A stretch of DNA of 64,000 bases from an uncultured Clostridia bacterium (GTDB lineage: Bacteria > Bacillota > Clostridia > Oscillospirales > Acutalibacteraceae): positions 62,001-126,000 of the forward strand of contig CAKZZS010000064.1 of the NCBI GenBank assembly GCA_937884975.1, read 5' to 3'. This document shows, in pieces, positions 42,528-52,061 of the stretch. Every line of letters starts with the position of its first letter. Position 1 is the stretch's first letter. The position numbers were made by a program, and so were the translations under genes. The notes below the pieces were generated by a model that was not told the origin of the DNA, did not search any database, and saw only the letters and a program-made list of their open reading frames with translations.

Positions 42528-42999
42528 AGCTTTATTCAAAAAATATAAACAGGCAATACTGTATCTTATTTTCGGCTTTCTCACTACCGTTGTAAATTTC
42601 ACCGTTTACTTTTTGTGTAAGGCAGTCGGGATAGGGTATGAGGTTTCGACAGTAATTGCATGGATTTGTTCGGTTCTGTTTGCATTTGTGACAAATAAAA
42701 TATTTGTCTTTGAGAGTAAGGATTCTCAAAAGAAAACGGTTGCAAAGGAGATTACAATGTTCTTTGCAGGTCGTATTTTCTCGCTATTGCTTGAGCTTGC
42801 AATAATGAAATTCGGAATGGACGTTATCCGCGCGGACAGATGGACGCTCTCTGCATTCGGAAAAACGCTTCCTGCAGGCGAATTTACAACAAAGCTTATT
42901 GCCGGAATTGTTGTTCTTACAACTAATTTTATTATCAGTAAATTTATCATTTTCAAAAAGAAAAAGGACGGTGAAAAAGGTGAAGATTCTTGCAATTGA
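42520..42999 (+). CDS. GtrA family membrane protein
   Basis: A 159-residue protein with four spans at about 13-35, 40-60, 78-100 and 122-145. Its family phrases include YLIFGFLTTVVNFTVYFLC and SVLFAFVTNKIFVFES. GtrA-type proteins are thought to move lipid-linked sugars across the membrane or act as accessory flippases. I start at ATG 42520, which overlaps the rimI stop; the frame is open further upstream but entirely inside rimI. It lies between rimI and tsaD, an odd place, and overlaps tsaD by 20 bases. Confidence 0.85.
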   Translation: MIKALFKKYKQAILYLIFGFLTTVVNFTVYFLCKAVGIGYEVSTVIAWICSVLFAFVTNKIFVFESKDSQKKTVAKEITMFFAGRIFSLLLELAIMKFGMDVIRADRWTLSAFGKTLPAGEFTTKLIAGIVVLTTNFIISKFIIFKKKKDGEKGEDSCN

Positions 43000-43996
43000 G
43001 TCCTCTTGCGACGAAACTGCCGCGGCAGTTGTTGAAAACGGACGGAAAATCCTTTCCTCCGTTGTTGCAACTCAAATTGAAAGCCATAAGATATTCGGCG
43101 GCGTAGTTCCCGAAATCGCTTCAAGAATGCATATTGAAGCTATTTCCGCTGTTGTTGACGAAGCGCTTGAAAAAGCGTCTGTTACGCTTTCAGACCTTGA
43201 CGCTATAGCCGTTACATACGCTCCGGGACTTATAGGAGCTTTGCTTGTCGGAGTGAATTTTGCAAAGGGACTGTCTCTCGCAACAGGACTGCCTCTTATT
43301 CCTGTTCACCATTTAAGAGGACATATTGCTTCAAATTACTTGACCTATCCCGACCTTGAACCGCCATTTATGTGTCTTGTCGTGTCGGGCGGACATAGTC
43401 ATATAGTTACAGTTGACGACTATACTTCGTTTAAAATAATCGGGAAAACGCGTGATGACGCGGCAGGCGAGTGCCTTGACAAAGCTGCGAGAGCAATGGG
43501 CATTCCGTATCCGGGTGGCGTAAATCTTGATAAAATTGCCGCAAACGGTAACGATTTGGCTTATTGCTTACCGCATCCGAGAGTTGACGGCAGCGAATAC
43601 GATTTCAGCTTTTCGGGTTTAAAAACCGCGGCGATAAACATCATTCACAATGCCGAACAAAAGGGTGAAAAAATTAACCGCGAGGATTTGTGCGCCTCGT
43701 ATCTTAAAGCCGTAACCGACTGCCTGTGCAAAAACACCGTTAAGGCTATGGAGGAATTCGGCTATAAGAAGCTTGCGCTTGCAGGCGGAGTGAGCGCGAA
43801 TTCCGTTCTTCGAAGAAGAATGAAGGAATTGTCTGTTCAGCACGGCTGGCAGCTTTTTCTTCCCGAGCTTTCCCTTTGCGGCGACAACGCTGCTATGATA
43901 GGCTCGCAGGCTTATTACGAGTTCAAAAAGGGGAATGTGGCTTCTCAAAGCCTTAATGCTTACGCTACAATGCCTATTGACAACCCTGTATTTTAA
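42980..43996 (+). CDS. tsaD: tRNA threonylcarbamoyladenosine synthase subunit TsaD
   Basis: The ASKHA-fold enzyme transferring threonylcarbamoyl to A37 of ANN-decoding tRNAs, with TsaB and TsaE. It begins KILAIESSCDETAAAVVENG. The metal-binding motif is PVHHLRGHIASNYL, and nucleotide-binding blocks are LVVSGGHSHIV and LALAGGVSANSVLR. The GTG start at 42980 gives 338 residues; the open frame extends upstream inside gtrA but adds no family sequence. tsaB and tsaE are not in this window. Confidence 0.96.
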   Translation: MKILAIESSCDETAAAVVENGRKILSSVVATQIESHKIFGGVVPEIASRMHIEAISAVVDEALEKASVTLSDLDAIAVTYAPGLIGALLVGVNFAKGLSLATGLPLIPVHHLRGHIASNYLTYPDLEPPFMCLVVSGGHSHIVTVDDYTSFKIIGKTRDDAAGECLDKAARAMGIPYPGGVNLDKIAANGNDLAYCLPHPRVDGSEYDFSFSGLKTAAINIIHNAEQKGEKINREDLCASYLKAVTDCLCKNTVKAMEEFGYKKLALAGGVSANSVLRRRMKELSVQHGWQLFLPELSLCGDNAAMIGSQAYYEFKKGNVASQSLNAYATMPIDNPVF

Positions 43997-44057
43997 CTCA
44001 AAAGATATATTGCACAAAAAAACTTTTTAAATTGTCTATTATTTAACAAATTGATGA

Positions 44058-44086
44058 TTGAACATTTTTTTAAAATATAATATAAT
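44058..44086 (+). promoter_or_regulatory. Strong SigA-type promoter for pckG
   Basis: TTGAAC (44058-44063), 17-base AT-rich spacer, TATAAT (44081-44086), then an AAAGGAG ribosome-binding site before ATG 44131. Confidence 0.85.
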
Positions 44087-44130
44087 GTTATTTGTAATGA
44101 AATGTTCAAATCTTTAAAGGAGTTTTTATT

Positions 44131-45924
44131 ATGGAAAATGCACTTACAACCAACAAGAGCATTCTGTCATGGATTGAAAAGCAGATAGAGCTTGTAAAGC
44201 CTGACAAAATCGTCTGGATTGACGGAAGCAAGGAACAGATCGAGGAATTAAGAGCCGAGGCAGTCAGAACCGGCGAAATGATTAAGCTTAACGACGAGCT
44301 TCTTCCCGACTGTTATTATCACAGAACCGCTCCCAACGACGTTGCCCGCGTTGAGGACAGAACTCTTATCTGTTCAAGAAAAGAAGAGGACGCAGGCCCG
44401 ACTAACCATTGGATGGACCCCGAAAAGGCATATAAAATGCTTTACGATATTGCCCGTGACTCTTATAAGGGCAGAACAATGTATATCATTCCCTATTCAA
44501 TGGGACCGATAGGTTCTCCTCTCGCAAAGGCAGGTATTGAGCTTACCGACTCTATCTACGTTGTTCTTAATATGGAAATTATGACTCGTGTCGGCAAGAA
44601 GGTTCTTGACGTTCTCGGCGACAGTGATGACTGGGTACGCGGTCTTCACTGTAAGGTAAACGTTGACCCCGAAAACAGATGGATTTGTCAGTTCCCCGAG
44701 GATAACGCGATTATCTCCGTTAACTCCGCTTACGGCGGAAACGTTCTTCTGGGTAAAAAGTGCTTTGCTCTTCGTATTGCTTCTTATCAGGGTAAGAACG
44801 AGGGCTGGCAGGCAGAGCATATGCTCATTCTCGGTATTGAAAATCCCAAGGGCGAGGTTAAGTATGTTTGCGCCGCTTTCCCGTCAGCTTGCGGCAAGAC
44901 AAACCTTGCTATGCTTGTTCCTCCCGAAACATACAGAAATAAGGGCTATAAGGTCTGGTGCGTAGGTGACGACATTTCCTGGATTAAGAAAGGTCCCGAC
45001 GGAAGACTTTATGCAATTAACCCCGAGAACGGCTTCTTCGGAGTTGCTCCCGGAACTAACGAAAAGTCAAACCCCAATGCTCTCCAGTCAACCAAGAAGG
45101 GCGCTATCTTTACGAACGTTGCCCGTAATCTTGACAATAACACCGTTTGGTGGGAAGGTCTTGACAAGAATCCGCCCGAAAATGCAGAGGAGTGGACAGG
45201 CATTAAGTGCAACGGCAAAGAGTGGAAGGAAGAGGGCAAGAACCTTGCTCATCCCAACAGCCGTTTCACAGCTCCTACTGAAAACTGCCCCTGCCTTTCA
45301 AGCGAGTTTGAAAATCCCCAGGGCGTTCCGATTTCAGCTTTCGTATTCGGCGGCAGACGCGCAAAGCTTGCTCCGCTGGTTTATCAGTCAAGAGACTGGG
45401 ATCACGGCGTATTCGTAGGCGCAACAATGGCTTCCGAAACTACTGCGGCAGCTGCAGGAGCAGTCGGCGTTGTCCGTCGCGATCCTATGGCTATGCTTCC
45501 GTTCTGCGGTTATCATATGGCTGACTATTGGCAGCACTGGATTGACATCGGTAAGACTATTGATCCCGATAAGGCTCCCAAGATTTTCAACGTCAACTGG
45601 TTCAGAAAAGACGATGAAGGCAACTTTATGTGGCCCGGCTTCGGCGATAATCTTCGCGTTCTTGAATGGATTATCAAGCGTTGTGAAAATCAGGTTGACG
45701 CTAAGGAAACCGCTATCGGATACGTTCCCTATGCAAAGGACATTAACCTTGAAGGACTTGAGGGCGAGGTAACCGAAGAATCCCTTGAAAGCATTCTCGA
45801 CGTTGATAAGGACCTCTGGAAGGAAGAGGCTTCAGGCATTGAAGAATTCTTCAAGAAGTTCGGCGATAAGCTTCCCGATGAGCTTGTTGATTCGCTTAAT
45901 ACGCTTAAGGCTAATCTTGAATAA
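44131..45924 (+). CDS. pckG: Phosphoenolpyruvate carboxykinase (GTP)
   Basis: It interconverts oxaloacetate and PEP with GTP/GDP. The 597-residue length and motifs identify the GTP type rather than the ATP type: the P-loop-like kinase 1a motif FPSACGKTNLAML, the reactive-cysteine region, WCVGDDISWIKKGPDGRLYA and PENGFFGVAPGTNEKSNPNA. In fermentative gut Clostridia it can run in the carboxylating direction. Codon use is strongly biased to preferred codons, and the promoter and ribosome-binding site are near consensus, suggesting high expression. It is monocistronic, bounded by a terminator. Confidence 0.96.
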   Translation: MENALTTNKSILSWIEKQIELVKPDKIVWIDGSKEQIEELRAEAVRTGEMIKLNDELLPDCYYHRTAPNDVARVEDRTLICSRKEEDAGPTNHWMDPEKAYKMLYDIARDSYKGRTMYIIPYSMGPIGSPLAKAGIELTDSIYVVLNMEIMTRVGKKVLDVLGDSDDWVRGLHCKVNVDPENRWICQFPEDNAIISVNSAYGGNVLLGKKCFALRIASYQGKNEGWQAEHMLILGIENPKGEVKYVCAAFPSACGKTNLAMLVPPETYRNKGYKVWCVGDDISWIKKGPDGRLYAINPENGFFGVAPGTNEKSNPNALQSTKKGAIFTNVARNLDNNTVWWEGLDKNPPENAEEWTGIKCNGKEWKEEGKNLAHPNSRFTAPTENCPCLSSEFENPQGVPISAFVFGGRRAKLAPLVYQSRDWDHGVFVGATMASETTAAAAGAVGVVRRDPMAMLPFCGYHMADYWQHWIDIGKTIDPDKAPKIFNVNWFRKDDEGNFMWPGFGDNLRVLEWIIKRCENQVDAKETAIGYVPYAKDINLEGLEGEVTEESLESILDVDKDLWKEEASGIEEFFKKFGDKLPDELVDSLNTLKANLE

Positions 45925-45937
45925 TCCCATAAAATTT

Positions 45938-45974
45938 AAACCCTTTAACCTTTGGTTGAAGGGTTTACTTTTTT
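45938..45974 (+). terminator. Terminator after pckG
   Basis: AAACCCTTTAACC (45938-45950) pairs with GGTTGAAGGGTTT (45954-45966, one G-T pair) and is followed by a long T run. Confidence 0.92.
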
Positions 45975-46026
45975 TTATATTTATGTTAATATTTAACTAA
46001 TTATATGGTAAAAGGGGGTAAAGCGT

Positions 46027-47064
46027 TTGATAGGCACTAAAATTGCCATTGATTTAGGCACTACAAAGGTTATTGCTTTTGTTGAACACAAGGGTATCGT
46101 TCTTTCCGAACCTACTGCAATTGCCTTTGACAGTGAAACCGATGAGCTTGTTGCGGTCGGTAAAAAGGCCTATGAAATGCTCGGCAAAACCCCTGATTCG
46201 ATTTATGTTATAAAACCGCTTGAAAACGGGACGGTTTCTTCATTTTCCGCTTGTGAAAAAATGCTGACTGTTTTTATAAATAAAATTTGCCAGAATAAAA
46301 TTTTTAAACCGAACGTAATTGTCTGTATGCCAAGCTCTGTAACGAATCTTGAAAAAAGGACTATTCTTGACGTTGTTACCGCTTCGGGCGCGGCTTCCGC
46401 CTGCCTTATTGAGGAGCCTCTTGCGGCTGCCGTCGGAGCGGGACTTTCGGACTCGGAGCCTGTAGGCAAAATGATTATTGATATCGGCGGCGGCACTGCG
46501 GATATTGCGGTTATAACAATGGGAAACATTGCCGTTTCAAGCTCCGTAAGAGGCGCAGGCAACGCCTTGACCGAGGCTATAATCAGGCATCTGAAAAAGG
46601 ACAGGGATATTATCGTCGGCTTTCGTACTGCAGAAATGCTGAAAACCACGCTCGGTTGCGCTATTGACAGAGAAGCGGAGCTGGCTCTGGTCGCAAAGGG
46701 GAAAAGTAACCTTGACGGTATGCCAATTTCCTTTGAGGTTACGTCCGCGGAAATAAAGGATGCAATTATTGAACAGCTTTACGCAATGTGTGAGGAAATA
46801 CATTCCATTCTTGAAGGCACTCCGCCCGAGCTTGTCGGCGATATTCAGGAAACGGGAATTACTCTTACGGGCGGCGGCGCTCTGCTTTACGGAATTGATA
46901 AGTTTTTTGAAGAGGAAATCGGAATTAAAACACAGGTTGCAGAGGACCCCGTAAACTGTGTTATTAAGGGTACCGGCGCTGCGCTTGAAAAAATGGAAAT
47001 ACTGCTTAATAACGGTTATCAATTTATTTCAAGAGAAGATATTCTTGGTACAAACAGGAACTGA
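46027..47064 (+). CDS. MreB-like actin homologue
   Basis: A 345-residue member of the MreB/Mbl actin superfamily, whose classical members organise lateral wall synthesis. Phosphate 1 is KIAIDLGTTKVIAFVEHKG; phosphate 2 is IIDIGGGTADIAVITMG; the connect and adenosine motifs are recognisable in ITLTGGGALLYGIDKF. It is somewhat divergent: the N-terminal IGIDLGTAN form is replaced by IAIDLGTTK, and it is not followed by mreC/mreD but by hflX. The TTG start at 46027 follows AAAGGGGGTAAAG. It may be a paralogue beside a canonical mreB elsewhere; that cannot be seen from here. Confidence 0.88.
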   Translation: MIGTKIAIDLGTTKVIAFVEHKGIVLSEPTAIAFDSETDELVAVGKKAYEMLGKTPDSIYVIKPLENGTVSSFSACEKMLTVFINKICQNKIFKPNVIVCMPSSVTNLEKRTILDVVTASGAASACLIEEPLAAAVGAGLSDSEPVGKMIIDIGGGTADIAVITMGNIAVSSSVRGAGNALTEAIIRHLKKDRDIIVGFRTAEMLKTTLGCAIDREAELALVAKGKSNLDGMPISFEVTSAEIKDAIIEQLYAMCEEIHSILEGTPPELVGDIQETGITLTGGGALLYGIDKFFEEEIGIKTQVAEDPVNCVIKGTGAALEKMEILLNNGYQFISREDILGTNRN

Positions 47065-47067
47065 TAT

Positions 47068-48315
47068 ATGGAATTACACGATAATATTCAAAAACCGGAA
47101 AGAACGCTTCTTGTTTCGGTTGATACGGGCTTATTTGACGCCGATGCCTCTCTTGACGAGCTTGAACAGCTCGCTTTGACTGCAGGCGCCGAGGTTGTTG
47201 CAAAGGTTTGCCAGAAAAGGGATTCCTCCGCCGATGCAAACTATGTCGGAAAAGGAAAGCTTGAAGAAATTAAAGAGCTTTGCGAAAATGAGGAAATTGA
47301 CCTTGTAATCTGCGACAGCGAATTGACCCCGTCACAGATAAATAATCTTGAAAACACGCTTGACGTAAGAGTAGTCGACAGAACCACTCTCATTCTTGAT
47401 ATTTTTGCTTCACGCGCAAGAACAAGCGAGGGTAAATTACAGGTTCAGCTTGCGCAGTTGAGATATTCTCTCCCCAGACTTACGGGCAGGGGAAAGCAGT
47501 TGTCCCGACTTGGCGCAGGTATCGGCACAAGAGGTCCCGGCGAAACAAAGCTTGAGGTTGACAGGCGCCATATCAGGGAAAAGATTCATTCCCTTGAGGT
47601 TCAGTTAAGCGAGCTTGAAAAACGCCGTAATTCCTTAAGAAAAAGACGTAAGAAGGACGGAATTGAAACGGTTGCGCTTGTCGGCTATACGAATGCCGGA
47701 AAGTCTACCCTTATGAATTACCTGACGAATGCAGGAGTTCTTGCCGAGGATAAGCTTTTTGCCACCCTTGACCCGACTGCAAGAAAGCTTGTCCTTTTTG
47801 ACGGACGGGAGGTTATGCTTATTGATACCGTCGGACTTGTAAGACGACTTCCGCACCATCTTGTCGAAGCATTCAAATCAACTCTTGAGGAGGCGTCAAA
47901 TGCAGACCTTATTCTCAATGTCTGCGACGTTTCAAGTGACGAATTCAATGAGCATCTTACCGTTACAATGAACCTTTTAAATTCCCTCGGCTGTGAAAAT
48001 AAACCGATTATTTCCGTTCTTAATAAGTGCGATTTGCTTGACGGAAACACCGAGCTTTTATCCCTTATGAATTCGGTTTGTATCAGCGCAAAGACGGGCG
48101 CAGGCATTCCCGATTTGTTATTGAGGATTCAGCAGCTTTTACCTAATAAGCGCAGAAAGGTTAATCTTCTTATTCCTTTTTCGCAGGGCGGCATTGCAGG
48201 CAGAATCCGTAAGGACGGCGTTGTACTCAGCGAAAATTACACGGAAAACGGGAGTGAAATGAGCGCAATACTTGATTTTGACTTTATTGACGAAATAAAA
48301 GAATATATTATTTAA
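47068..48315 (+). CDS. hflX: Ribosome-associated GTPase HflX
   Basis: A 415-residue GTPase that splits stalled or hibernating ribosomes. The N-terminal nucleotide-binding domain includes NYVGKGKLEEIKELCENE and the glycine-rich RLGAGIGTRGPGETKLEVDR. The G domain has VGYTNAGKSTLMN, FATLDPTARK, DTVGLVRRLPHHLVEAF and NKCDLL. A short beta-rich C-terminal part follows. It starts 3 bases after the MreB-like gene. Confidence 0.95.
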   Translation: MELHDNIQKPERTLLVSVDTGLFDADASLDELEQLALTAGAEVVAKVCQKRDSSADANYVGKGKLEEIKELCENEEIDLVICDSELTPSQINNLENTLDVRVVDRTTLILDIFASRARTSEGKLQVQLAQLRYSLPRLTGRGKQLSRLGAGIGTRGPGETKLEVDRRHIREKIHSLEVQLSELEKRRNSLRKRRKKDGIETVALVGYTNAGKSTLMNYLTNAGVLAEDKLFATLDPTARKLVLFDGREVMLIDTVGLVRRLPHHLVEAFKSTLEEASNADLILNVCDVSSDEFNEHLTVTMNLLNSLGCENKPIISVLNKCDLLDGNTELLSLMNSVCISAKTGAGIPDLLLRIQQLLPNKRRKVNLLIPFSQGGIAGRIRKDGVVLSENYTENGSEMSAILDFDFIDEIKEYII

Positions 48316-48328
48316 CGGGGTGAGAATT

Positions 48329-49930
48329 ATGATGGATAAGCTTAAAATCGCCGAAAAAATCAAAAACGGCGAAACGTATATAGGAATTGAATTCGGCTCA
48401 ACAAGAATAAAGGCTGTGCTTACGGATGACGAGTGCAATCCCATTTCCTCGGGCAGCTTTACCTGGGAAAACGAATTAGTTGACGGAATCTGGACTTATT
48501 CTCTTGAAAATATAATAAAAGGACTTCAGGTTTGTTTTTCTTCTCTTAAAACCAATGTCAGAGAAGAATATAATATGCCGCTTGAAACTGCAGGCGCTAT
48601 CGGTATTTCGGCAATGATGCACGGATATATGGCGTTTGATAAGGAGGATAATCTGCTTGTTCCTTTCAGAACCTGGAGAAATACAATAACAGGTCAGGCG
48701 AGCAAAAAATTAAGCGAAGAATTCTCCTTTAATATTCCCGAAAGGTGGAGCATAGCCCATCTTTATCAGGCAATTTTAAATGAAGAATTTCACGTTAAAC
48801 AGCTTTGCCATCTTAATACTCTTGCAGGACATATACATTACCTTCTTACGGGTAACAGAGTTCTCGGTATCGGCGACGCAAGCGGTATGTTCCCGGTGAA
48901 CAGCAAAACTCTTCAGTACGACGAAGAAATGCTCAACAGGTTTGACGAGCTTGTAAAAATCCATTATTTCAAGTGGAAAATCCGTGACGTTCTTCCTGAA
49001 ATACTCCTTGCAGGCGATGACGCAGGCTCTCTTACAAAGCAGGGCGCTCTTCTTCTTGACCCGTCGGGAGAATTTCAGCCGGGGGTTAATTTCTGTCCTC
49101 CCGAAGGCGACGCAGGAACGGGTATGACCGCCACAAACAGCGTAAGACCCCTTACTGGTAACGTCAGCGCCGGCACAAGCGTCTTTGCAATGGCAGTTCT
49201 TGACGAGCCAATGCAAAACTGGTATCCCGAAATTGACGTTGTCACAACGCCTACCGGAAAAGACGTAGCTATGGTTCACTGTAATAACTGCTGCTCGGAC
49301 ATAGACGCGTGGGCAAAAATTTTCAGTGAGTTTTCTTCTGCATCCGGAAATAAGCTTCCTATGAGTAAGGTCTATGACGTGCTTTACGATGAAGCCGCAA
49401 AGGGAAGCGCTAACTGCGCAGGAGTTACGAGCTTTAACTACATTTCAGGTGAAAGCATTACCTCTCTTAATAACGGCGTTCCGGCAGTTATAAGAAGAAA
49501 TGACAGCGATTTTTCACTTGCAAATTTCTTCAGGTCAAACCTCTATTCTGCGCTTGCAACGCTTCGTATAGGAATGAATATTCTTTATAAAAACGAAAAG
49601 CTCACTCTTACAAAGCTTGCCGTTCACGGCGGTTTCGTAAAATCCAAGGTAGGTCAGAGCGTTATGGCTGACGCTATGTGCGCGCCCGTTACGGTTTATT
49701 CAACCGCAGGCGAGGGCGGACCGTGGGGAATGGCTATTCTGGCTTCATATACCGCCCATAAGGACGAAATGAGCCTTGAGGATTATCTTGATAACTGTAT
49801 TTTCTCTTCTGCTTTGTCGCAGGTTACTAACCCCGTAAAGGAAGGCGCAATAGGCTTTAACGAATATCTTGCGTCCTATGAGAAGCTTCTTGAAGCGGAG
49901 AAAAAGATGACTGAAATTCTTTATAAATAG
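48329..49930 (+). CDS. FGGY-family kinase, probable L-ribulokinase (AraK-like)
   Basis: A 533-residue sugar kinase expected to phosphorylate L-ribulose in arabinose catabolism. Sequence features of FGGY kinases are GIEFGSTRIKAVLTDD at the phosphate-binding start, GISAMMHGYMAFD, CPPEGDAGTGMTATNSV, VSAGTSVFAMAV and VHGGFVKSKVGQSV. It is not the classical AraB but resembles the alternative kinase found in clostridial arabinose operons; the substrate is inferred from araD and araA immediately downstream. ATG 48329 follows GGGGTGAG; ATG 48332 is equally possible. Confidence 0.83.
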   Translation: MMDKLKIAEKIKNGETYIGIEFGSTRIKAVLTDDECNPISSGSFTWENELVDGIWTYSLENIIKGLQVCFSSLKTNVREEYNMPLETAGAIGISAMMHGYMAFDKEDNLLVPFRTWRNTITGQASKKLSEEFSFNIPERWSIAHLYQAILNEEFHVKQLCHLNTLAGHIHYLLTGNRVLGIGDASGMFPVNSKTLQYDEEMLNRFDELVKIHYFKWKIRDVLPEILLAGDDAGSLTKQGALLLDPSGEFQPGVNFCPPEGDAGTGMTATNSVRPLTGNVSAGTSVFAMAVLDEPMQNWYPEIDVVTTPTGKDVAMVHCNNCCSDIDAWAKIFSEFSSASGNKLPMSKVYDVLYDEAAKGSANCAGVTSFNYISGESITSLNNGVPAVIRRNDSDFSLANFFRSNLYSALATLRIGMNILYKNEKLTLTKLAVHGGFVKSKVGQSVMADAMCAPVTVYSTAGEGGPWGMAILASYTAHKDEMSLEDYLDNCIFSSALSQVTNPVKEGAIGFNEYLASYEKLLEAEKKMTEILYK

Positions 49931-49938
49931 GTGATAAT

Positions 49939-50643
49939 ATGAGCTATCTCAATGAACTGAAGGAACGCGTATTCAGGCAGAATTTGGAGCTTGTAAGACA
50001 AAATCTCGTCGTTCTTACCTGGGGAAATGTCAGCGCAATTGACCGTGAAAGCGGACTTGTTGTCATTAAACCGAGCGGAGTTGATTATTCAACAATGACT
50101 GTCGACGATATGGTTACGGTTGACCTTGACGGAAACAAGGTTGACGGCAGGCTTAATCCCTCGAGCGATACGCCGACTCACCTTGAGCTTTATAAGGCCT
50201 TTCCGAATATCGGCGGAGTGGTTCATACCCATTCGCTTAACGCGACCTCCTTTGCCCAGGCAGGCAAGAGTATAACCGCTTTCGGCACTACTCATGCTGA
50301 CTGCTTTTACGGCGACGTTCCTTGCGCAAGGGCGCTGACAAAGGAAGAAATCGAAAGCGAATACGAAAAAAATACGGGAAAGGTTATAATTGAAACCTTC
50401 AAAAATCTTGACTATGAGGCTATTCCTGCGGTTCTTATTAAGAACCACGGACCGTTTACCTGGGGAAAGACTCCCGAAAAGGCGGTTGAAAATGCCGTAA
50501 CGCTTGAAGCGGTTGCCGAAATGGCGATTAAAACAGTACAAATAAATCCGTCAGCTCAACGGGTTGACCAGTATTTATTAGATAAACATTATTTCCGCAA
50601 GCACGGTAAAAATGCATATTACGGACAAGGAGAGAATAAATGA
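49939..50643 (+). CDS. araD: L-ribulose-5-phosphate 4-epimerase
   Basis: It converts L-ribulose 5-phosphate to D-xylulose 5-phosphate. This class II aldolase-fold protein shows NLVVLTWGNVSAIDRESGL, VIKPSGVDY, the zinc-binding HTHSLNATSFAQAG and IKNHGPFTWGKTPEKAVENA. At 234 residues it matches AraD. It starts 8 bases after the kinase gene and overlaps araA by 4 bases. Confidence 0.95.
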   Translation: MSYLNELKERVFRQNLELVRQNLVVLTWGNVSAIDRESGLVVIKPSGVDYSTMTVDDMVTVDLDGNKVDGRLNPSSDTPTHLELYKAFPNIGGVVHTHSLNATSFAQAGKSITAFGTTHADCFYGDVPCARALTKEEIESEYEKNTGKVIIETFKNLDYEAIPAVLIKNHGPFTWGKTPEKAVENAVTLEAVAEMAIKTVQINPSAQRVDQYLLDKHYFRKHGKNAYYGQGENK

Positions 50644-52037
50644 TGAAAAAGGTCTATTTTCTTACCGGAAGCCAGTTTCTTTACGGTGACGAAACCTTAA
50701 AGCAGGTTGAAAGGGACAGCATTGAAATCGTTGATTTTCTTAACGAAAACGTCAAGAACGCGCAAATCGTTTTTTCGGGCGTTATGAAAACCTCCGATGA
50801 AATCACGTCTACGGTTAAAAAGGTCAATTTTGACGACGAATGCGTCGGAATTATTGTTTGGTGCCACACCTTCAGCCCTGCAAAAATGTGGATTAACGGT
50901 CTTAAAATCCTCAATAAGCCAATGCTTCATCTTCATACCCAGGCTAATGAAAAGCTTCCGTATGACGAAATTGATATGGACTTTATGAACCTTAATCAGG
51001 CGGCTCACGGCGACAGGGAGTTTGCTCATATTCTTACAAGGCTTAATATCCCGAGATATACCGTTGTAGGCTTTTATAAAAAGCCGCGCGTTATTGAAAA
51101 AATCAATAAATGGCTGAGCGTTGCCGTTGCTCTTGATTACAGCAAGCAGGTAAAAATCTGCCGCTTCGGCGATAATATGCGTGAGGTTGCCGTTACCGAC
51201 GGCGATAAGGTTGCGGCTAATATTCAGTTCGGCTGGCAGACGGATTATTATGCCGTTGGCGATATCGTTAAGGAAATTGCGGCTGTTACCGAAAGTGAAA
51301 CCGACGCTCTTTATAATGAAATCATTTCAAAGTACGAGCTTAACACCGATAATATTGACGCAGTAAAAGAACAGGTAAAATACGAAATTGCTCTTAAGCG
51401 TTTTCTTGACAGAGGTAACTATACTGCTCTTACTACCAATTTCCAGGATTTGTACGGCTTGAAGCAGCTTTTCGGTTTGTCAATTCAGCGCCTTATGGAG
51501 GCCGGTTACGGCTTCGGCGCAGAGGGTGACTGGAAAATTGCCGCGCTTACAACTATTCTTAAAAAGATGGCGCAGGGTAAAGAAGGCGGCACGGCGTTTA
51601 TGGAGGACTATACATACGACTATACCGACGGAGAAGAGCTTGTGCTCGGCGCTCACATGCTTGAGGTTTGCCCGTCGGTTGCCGCTACAAAGCCTAAAAT
51701 TGAGGTTCATCCTCTCGGCATAGGCGACAGAGAAGACCCTGCAAGACTTGTTTTTGACGGCATTACGGGAGACGCGGTTGCGGTTTGTATGACCGATATG
51801 GGCGATCATTTCAGAATTATCTGTGCGGATATTGAGCTTGTAAAACAGCCGAAACCCATGCCCAAGCTTCCCGTTGCAAGAATTATGTGGAAAATCAAGC
51901 CTGACTTTGAAAACGGCGTCAAGGCGTGGCTTGAAGCTGGCGGCGCTCATCACACGGTTGTATCAACCGCTCTTGACAGAGAAGATATTGAGCTTTTTGC
52001 CCGTCTTACAGGCGCTGAATTTGTTGCAATAGGTTAA
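50640..52037 (+). CDS. araA: L-arabinose isomerase
   Basis: It converts L-arabinose to L-ribulose with a manganese ion. The family sequence is recognisable from KKVYFLTGSQFLYGDETL through LHLHTQANEKLPYDEIDMDF with one divergent residue, to GAEGDWKIAALTTILKKM and MEDYTYDY, which hold the metal-binding Glu residues. The ending GGAHHTVVSTAL is also characteristic. Length 465 is lower than E. coli's 500 but usual for Clostridia. Tandem ATGs at 50640 and 50643 leave a one-residue uncertainty. Confidence 0.95.
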   Translation: MMKKVYFLTGSQFLYGDETLKQVERDSIEIVDFLNENVKNAQIVFSGVMKTSDEITSTVKKVNFDDECVGIIVWCHTFSPAKMWINGLKILNKPMLHLHTQANEKLPYDEIDMDFMNLNQAAHGDREFAHILTRLNIPRYTVVGFYKKPRVIEKINKWLSVAVALDYSKQVKICRFGDNMREVAVTDGDKVAANIQFGWQTDYYAVGDIVKEIAAVTESETDALYNEIISKYELNTDNIDAVKEQVKYEIALKRFLDRGNYTALTTNFQDLYGLKQLFGLSIQRLMEAGYGFGAEGDWKIAALTTILKKMAQGKEGGTAFMEDYTYDYTDGEELVLGAHMLEVCPSVAATKPKIEVHPLGIGDREDPARLVFDGITGDAVAVCMTDMGDHFRIICADIELVKQPKPMPKLPVARIMWKIKPDFENGVKAWLEAGGAHHTVVSTALDREDIELFARLTGAEFVAIG

Positions 52038-52061
52038 GTTGAGCAGGGGGGAGAAATAAAA

